From positions 62,001 through 126,000 of the forward strand of contig JAEUWP010000483.1 in NCBI GenBank assembly GCA_018524725.1: DNA of 64,000 bases, given 5' to 3'. Shown here one piece after another: positions 58,640-64,000 of the stretch. How positions within the stretch are numbered: position 1 is the first letter of the stretch; the number at the start of each line of letters is the position of its first letter. Made by a program: the position numbers and the translations under genes. The notes beneath the pieces were generated by a model. That model saw only the letters and a program-made list of their open reading frames with translations, was not told the origin of the DNA and made no database searches. The DNA comes from Podaxis mareebaensis. Its lineage: Eukaryota; Basidiomycota; Agaricomycetes; Agaricales; Agaricaceae.

Positions 58640-60230
58640 TTTGCCCTTCCTCCATGGTCAGCATCTACTGCTTAAAACCCCTAACTAATTACATTTCGAG
58701 ATGCATCACCTTCTGTCTGGAGTCAGTACTCTCAGTGGTCTTGGTACATCGTTTGAATCAAAGCAGTGCTGAATCCCTTTGCTCAGATGATGACTGGGCA
58801 ACATTCCGCAACCCCATGAGTTCCCCCATGTGTCAGCATACTGCAATGCCAAATGCCATGAAACTGTTTGGTGTTAAGGGCAGCAATCATCCACTGCACC
58901 AGGGCATTATCCATTCTCAAGGTTCCTTTGCAACCCCAAGCGACTGGGGTTAACCCACTCTGTCAGTGTATGCTGACATCAGAGATAACAGGCATGGCTC
59001 TGTTCAATGTGGGAGGTGGTTCTGGGATAGGTATGTGTTGGGTCAATCCTTCTCTGGCACGATATCACCCTCCCAATGACCCAGTTAACAGCCATAACAA
59101 CAAATGGGATATCCACTCCAAGCTTCATCCGCATCCATCTTCATGACACCTTCTATTCCAGCTTTCTCTACTTCGGCTTTCACCACAGCAATGCAGACAG
59201 GGACAAATTTGAATATTCCCCAACATCCCACATCGATGCCTCTACCTTTGGCAGCGCTTCACTACCACTCGTGAAGTCACTCAATAATCGAGCCCACCCC
59301 ACCAGTGGTGAAACTGCCTATGCTGGTGGAGTAGGCTATTGGGCTCAGTTCAGCCCCTGCTGGGTCCACTTAGCAAAATGGGGCAGCGATGAACACGAAT
59401 GCAAGTGGATTCAACTTTGCAAATATGGGTAGTATCATGTCCCCATTTGCGTTTCTGGATGCCAAGCCCAATGCTGCTGGTGCCATAGAGACCTTGCCAC
59501 TGCAACTACTGCAGGATCGACATTCTTGAACTCCTTGTTTGGTGGTTTGACAAATGTAGGGGTGTGAATCCACCGGTGTTGGGAGTGGTGTTGGTACTGG
59601 TGCCTGTGCGCTGTTAAGACCACAGATGATGCAGGATATCAGAATTTGGCATGTTGAGTAAGCAGCAGCAGACAGGATTCAGTGGAAGTTTGGGTGGATT
59701 TGGGGTGTCGAATGCTGGTGCAAATGCTGCTGAAAATGGGGTATTGCAGACACACCAACTACACCCATGCCCACCAATGTGGGTTCACCCAGAGCAACAT
59801 CTCCCACAAGGTTAGGAGCGACAGGGACAGCATCAAGGTTGGGTGTTGGGTTGAGGCCACAGGTTACAGAATGGTGAATCCGTTTAGGGAGTCAATGGCC
59901 ACTGGGATTGCACCTGGTGGTGGTTTGGCACAGGGTGCAGAGTGTCCCGCCATTGCCAACTGTTCTTGGGAGTGCGAATATGTTTGGCACAATGCCATTT
60001 TGCTCATCAGCAATGATGGGGGTGAATGGATTTGGAGCGTCTGGGAAAAGGGTGTGACAGGACAACAACCTGGAGGACAACAGCAGAGCCAAGGAAGTGC
60101 GTCGTTCTATGTGTCCACTCCTTGGGGGTGGTAATCCGTCGTCCATTGGGTATTTGATGCTGGGTTATTGGTGCACCATGTGCAAGATGCTGCGTTCATT
60201 TTTGTTTCCTTCTTTCCCGGTTTTGTCGTA
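58640..60230. other. 1.6-kb segment specific to the right arm
   Basis: Left and right arms match on both sides of this segment (30,255 on the left joins 58,640 and 60,230 on the right), so it is an insertion in the right arm or a deletion from the left. The plus strand has Gly/Asn/Phe/Thr-rich words (GFSGSLGGFGVSNAGANAA, NMFGTM, NGFGAS) and a Pro/Thr linker near 59,750, which might be a captured FG-type gene fragment, but I cannot show a homologue. Confidence 0.5.
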
Positions 60231-62194
60231 TTCAGTATGAGCATCCTAGAAATCAACGATGGCTCCACACCTTCCTTAGGTTAGTCACCACTTCGCAGTT
60301 GCTCTCCCACTCACTGCAATAACAATCTGAATCGTTGCTGCATTACAAGTCCAGGACACATGAACTACCATTGCATGCGACAACCTAAAGACTTCCAACC
60401 TTCCTCGTCAGCATTGTTGCCCTGCCTCAACCCATATAATCTTTGTGCTACATTCCAAGTGGTGTCCGCATGAATGACAGCCATCCGAAAGTCAAGAATG
60501 GTGAACGTGAGTTTTGGTTGGACATTGAGGTTGGATGTTGGTGGATAGAGGGGTGATGTTTCATCAGGCACACAATCAGCAGTGGGTGAAGCCTGTTATG
60601 GAAGACCTCCAACTTGTAAGCCTTCAGTTGCTATCTCTTCCACCTGACCCCAAACAATGTCATTCATCACAGTGTGGAGGACTTCATTCTTTCACTGCAT
60701 TCATAGGGCAAATGACAGGAATTCAGTTCGACGGCGCGTAACTCTTGAGAAATCATGTAGTTCTGTACAACCCAATTCAGTGCGTTCCCTTCAAACTCAT
60801 CTCAATGCGTTGGCTTAATGCTCATAAGACCTCGTATCTTACCAAATACTGCCCAAAGATCCCATTTCCCTCTCTGAGTCCACAACAGCTCCCAGCTCAA
60901 AAGGGAGCTTATCACAGAGACTTTACTTGTTGAGATAGAAAAGGGTGTGGAATTTTGCTGGCCTATTGTCGAATGGAAGATTCCCAATGCCCGAAGGAAC
61001 ATCACCTTTGGTGTCATGTAAGTTAATATTTGATTATAATGGACATTTATCCATTCCAAGTTGGTAGTAATACATCCCACAAATCGCTGAGTTTTTGGTT
61101 CTATCACTCAACTCTGAAAGTGATTCAGAACGGCCAAAAAGTCATTGCGACTATGCATATCCCAGGACAGAATGGAAAACCTGCCGATATATGGCTGAGT
61201 TGTGGCAGAAAGTGGAGGGGCAGGAATGTTCAGGCAGAATTCTTGGACTTCGCCTTCATTTCATGTGCAATTGGTGATGCAGTGGAAAGGAATGTGAGGA
61301 GGAAAGAAGAGAAAAGGGGCGCAGAGGGGAGGAATGTGGAAAGTGTGAAGAAGGTAGAGTAAACAAAGAAAGCTGAAGGCGGGATACCAAAAGGATGACT
61401 GAAAGGAATAACATATAGCATTGTGTCTCAATCTCACTTCAATCCCAATCTTGCGTGAAATAGCACATGGAAAGAGGCTGGAATACTGATGAGTACTTGC
61501 TAAATCAGTGGTCGTTGCTCATTCTCCACTTCCCTTCCCTAGTGGCCTGAATGTTTTCAGTCGACTGCCTGCTTTCCATCCCACTGGTTGGAATCCAACC
61601 ATTGTTGTCTCCAGATGTCATCTTGGCCTCTTGTTTCAACTTGTGGAAAGACCAAACTACATCCTGTGGTCAATCCTGCCATTACGTCTGCTCAAGTGCA
61701 TGGGGTACGATCACCAAATAATTCACCAACTTCAGCTTGTGAGTGTATATATTCACCATACGCAGGATCAATTCCTTGAGTCCTGCTGCCACCATTTCCT
61801 GACAACGTGTATATAGAACTTTAGACCACCTATGTTGTTGGTGTTGAAGAACCTGGAGACCCACTCCACATCTGCCTGATTCAATTCATGTACCCTATGC
61901 TCTTTGGTGATTACCAGCGAGGTTGGAGGTGGGTGCTAGTCATGAGAAACTCATGGATATCCGGCACACAAATGTTGACTCACCATGCCCTTAGGCACCC
62001 ATTTGACAGTGGGTGCATTGATACTCCTACCAACTGGGTGATCGTTGCCCAAATCTGTCTCGTGCTGTACTGATCTGACCACCCCTATCTCTTCCTAAAC
62101 CTCATTCAACCCATTGTTTCCTGCAGACGTCAGGCACCCACTTTTACCATGGTCTTGTACCCATGTTGTAGTGGATGCACGATCGGTGCATGAA

Positions 62195-63170
62195 GACTTA
62201 GCTTTCATGATGGATAATCAGTGAGATTTTCTCCCAACTTCGTATTTGATTTCAGTCCTCAGGATTTTGTCAAAAAATGTTTTATTCTCACAGAATATCC
62301 AAGTCCGTTGCAAACTGTCCCCCTCAAACACTCCCAACACTTTGCTGGACGATGTCAGAGTACCTGCAAAAGCTTTGCATACATTTGGATCAACCCTTGA
62401 GTGATTTGTTATTCAGGGTTCCTGTCGTTATTTACACAGCCTACACTCAACATACAATGATGGTGAGACTGGTAAGTGATGTTGAATCTTGATCAAAGGC
62501 AATTGAATGGACTCACATCACTTTGGATAGTCCATGGCAAAAACGCTTGTGCATTTTCGCCATTCCTCATCAATGGTTATGGGTCGGCAAAACCCTAACC
62601 CAGGCAGAGCTGGAAGGGGGAAGTGTGAGGACTCAGCTTCATGACAATCAGTGAGATTTTCTCCTAACTTGCGAAATCTCATGCAAACCTCAAGGATCTG
62701 CCAAGCATAGAATATTTAAGTCCATTGCAAGGTGCCTTTCTCAAATATTCACAACCTCCAGTGTGGGATGGCTGAGACTTGGTGTTTGTACGCTCATCTT
62801 CAGATCACCTCCCTCTATGAACTCTGAAGAATACATATTCTTCAAGTCTGCTTTGCCTAAACTCTCAGGTCTTCCCATGGGGAAAATTGGTCACTTTACA
62901 GTTGGCAAGACCCCAGTCCAGACACTATGGATTCACAGCGGGGAAGCGTTCCCGATGCATGAAGACTCTGCTTCACAGATAATCAGCAAGATTTTCTCTC
63001 GACTCACCATACACACTTAAAATCTCACACAATCCTCCAGAATCCACCAAGAATCTGTTTCATTCTTAGAGAATATCTGAATCCATCGCAGGGCACCATC
63101 TTCAAATGTTCATGACCTCCAGCATTGGATGGCTGAGATTCTGTGTTTATATGCTCATTTTTTGGTCCTG
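62195..63170. repeat. Three diverged direct repeats in the right arm
   Basis: A unit of about 170 bp starting with CAGTGAGATTTTCTCC or a variant recurs at about 62,219, 62,650 and 62,980, followed each time by AGAATATCCAAGTCC- or AGAATATTTAAGTCC-like words. Inverted partners lie in the left arm near 27,760-27,850 and 28,740-28,830. Confidence 0.65.
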
Positions 63171-63204
63171 GTACCCGTTCATCAAGACTTGTGTTCAATA
63201 TCCT

Positions 63205-63627
63205 GTTGAGTTTTTCTGTGTATTGTAAACATGATGTGACCCAGTGTCACAATTGAATTTCAATAAACCAGCTGGCTTACCAAAGCCATAATGTCGCCTA
63301 AACTAATATTTATTGAGATCTGTGGTTCATGATAAATTCACAATAAGTATTTGATCTGACAGTAGGTTTACTAAAAAGTTAATGAGTTCTTGATTTTAAA
63401 AATGTCTTGATAAAACACATGGGATAACAAAGCTGGATCTTATAGATATTTTATGAAAATTTAATTCAATATTCTCAGAATTATGAAACAGTATCCCACC
63501 TGACTTATCAAATGTTTTCTCACAATAACATTTTGATAATACAGCTGGATTACTTAGTTCAAGTTTATGATATATATTGGGTAATTACTCAATAATCCTG
63601 CTGGCTTACCGACTCACCAGCCCAGTG
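63205..63627. repeat. AT-rich subterminal block, right
   Basis: Inverted partner of 27,225-27,650. Motif variants include AATAAACCAGCTGGCTTACC near 63264, CAAAGCTGGATCTTA near 63430, ACAGCTGGATTAC at 63541 and CCTGCTGGCTTACCG near 63596. Confidence 0.6.
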
Positions 63628-63944
63628 TATTGATGTGATTTATTCCATCTTCCCATGGTGTGCAGATGCCAGGCTCATCAGCATTTGATTGCCGTGCTGT
63701 GGTCAAAGCTTCAACAAGGTCAGGCTTTGAAGCATGTTGAGCTGCTCAAGCAAGGGCGGCTGTAGTTTTTTGCACTTTCAATGCTCGTTTATGAGCTTGT
63801 GAGACATTACAGGTATCAAGGATGTGTATCAAAGGCTAGGAGTAGTACAAAATATATTCTAAAAATCGGAATATTTTTGAAAATTTCTGGACCTGAATCC
63901 ACCATTCGTCCAAAAGTGGTGCTGACTAAGCCTCTTGCACCATA

Positions 63945-64000
63945 TAACCATTGGGACTGCTACTGTGCACCCTTTTGTAGTAGGCTAACCTTGCTGCAAT
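63945..64000 (+). mobile_element. 3' end of the split LINE copy
   Basis: GGGACTGCTACTGTGCACCC and TTTTGTAGTAGGCTAACCTT match the 3' end of the intact LINE at 37,239-37,290 (GGGACTGCTATCGTGCACCC). With the sequence before 26,872 it forms one LINE 3' end, interrupted by the giant element. It runs off the window. Confidence 0.85.

Larger units (their letters stand above)
26874..63942. mobile_element. 37-kb giant DNA element with 7-8 kb inverted arms
   Basis: The two ends are the same 20 bases in opposite orientation (TGGTGCAAGAGGCTTAGTCA at 26874; its reverse complement ends at 63942), and similarity continues inward for several kilobases with the same order of segments. TA stands directly outside each end (26872-26873 and 63943-63944). 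The flanks outside join into one LINE 3' end, which means that the whole 37,069 bp was inserted as a unit. The unique centre holds a Tnp2-type transposase and several passenger genes. The 2-bp flank and the transposase type fit the CACTA/Plavaka group. Many genes inside are decayed, so it is an old insertion; the SUN gene and the 256-residue gene are still open. Confidence 0.85.
56000..63942. repeat. Right inverted arm of the giant element
   Basis: Reverse-complement partner of the left arm. It lacks the LINE (uninterrupted site near 56,275) and the 5-oxoprolinase fragment, and has its own 1.6-kb insertion at about 58,640-60,230. No intact gene is supported in it. Identity by eye appears to lie around 75-85 percent with blocks of higher similarity, which suggests age or relaxed homogenisation. 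Confidence 0.85.

Noticed and set aside
59640..60100. Nucleoporin gene in the right arm
   Set aside because: Only scattered FG words in broken frames; no ordered homology could be shown.

Overview
The window reads as nuclear DNA of a filamentous basidiomycete, most likely an agaricomycete. The evidence is genes with many very short GT-AG introns (47-72 nt, several with CTAAC-type branch sites), a secreted multi-exon GMC oxidoreductase, NACHT and WD40 remnants, and a dense load of Copia, LINE and Tnp2-type elements. No species can be named from sequence alone.

Layout. (1) 0.3-6.1 kb: a decayed Ty1/Copia retrotransposon on the minus strand with both LTRs; its whole gag-pol lies in one frame broken by nine in-frame stops, all TGA. 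(2) 6.8-19 kb: the gene-like part. It holds a broken NACHT ATPase, an inverted partial duplicate of a mitochondrial carrier gene, that intact carrier gene (ORT1/ARG11-like), an intact ten-exon GMC oxidoreductase, an intact 617-residue Ser-rich coiled-coil protein and an F-box remnant. (3) 19.6-24.6 kb: a graveyard with a WD40-repeat fragment, a large piece of the spliceosomal helicase gene BRR2 with introns retained, a tRNA-derived dimeric repeat and a tyrosine-recombinase fragment. (4) 25.2-64 kb: a LINE copy whose 3' end is split by a 37,069-bp element at 26,874-63,942.

The 37-kb element is the main discovery. Its ends share the identical 20-bp inverted terminus TGGTGCAAGAGGCTTAGTCA, flanked by TA on both sides. 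The inversion continues, imperfect but collinear, for about 7-8 kb per arm (left 26.87 to about 37.6 kb, right about 56.0 to 63.94 kb). The left arm was later hit by a 5'-truncated LINE with a perfect 14-bp target duplication and holds a fragment of a 5-oxoprolinase gene; the right arm has its own 1.6-kb insertion. The unique 18-kb centre holds a decayed Tnp2-type (Plavaka/CACTA-like) transposase next to the right arm, plus passengers: an intact SUN-domain membrane protein, an intact 256-residue protein of unknown function, a coiled-coil protein with a C-terminal membrane anchor and short tail, a WD40-like gene and several unrecognised families.

How the parts may work together. The Tnp2-like enzyme is the natural candidate for mobilising the element through the termini and the AT-rich subterminal blocks carrying repeated AGCTGG motifs, but it is now full of stops. 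The SUN protein and the coiled-coil/tail-anchor protein have the two halves of a LINC (nuclear-envelope bridge) architecture, so the element may have carried a nuclear-envelope module; this is inference. Throughout the window premature stops are almost entirely TGA at sites expected to be CGA, which points to CpG methylation decay.
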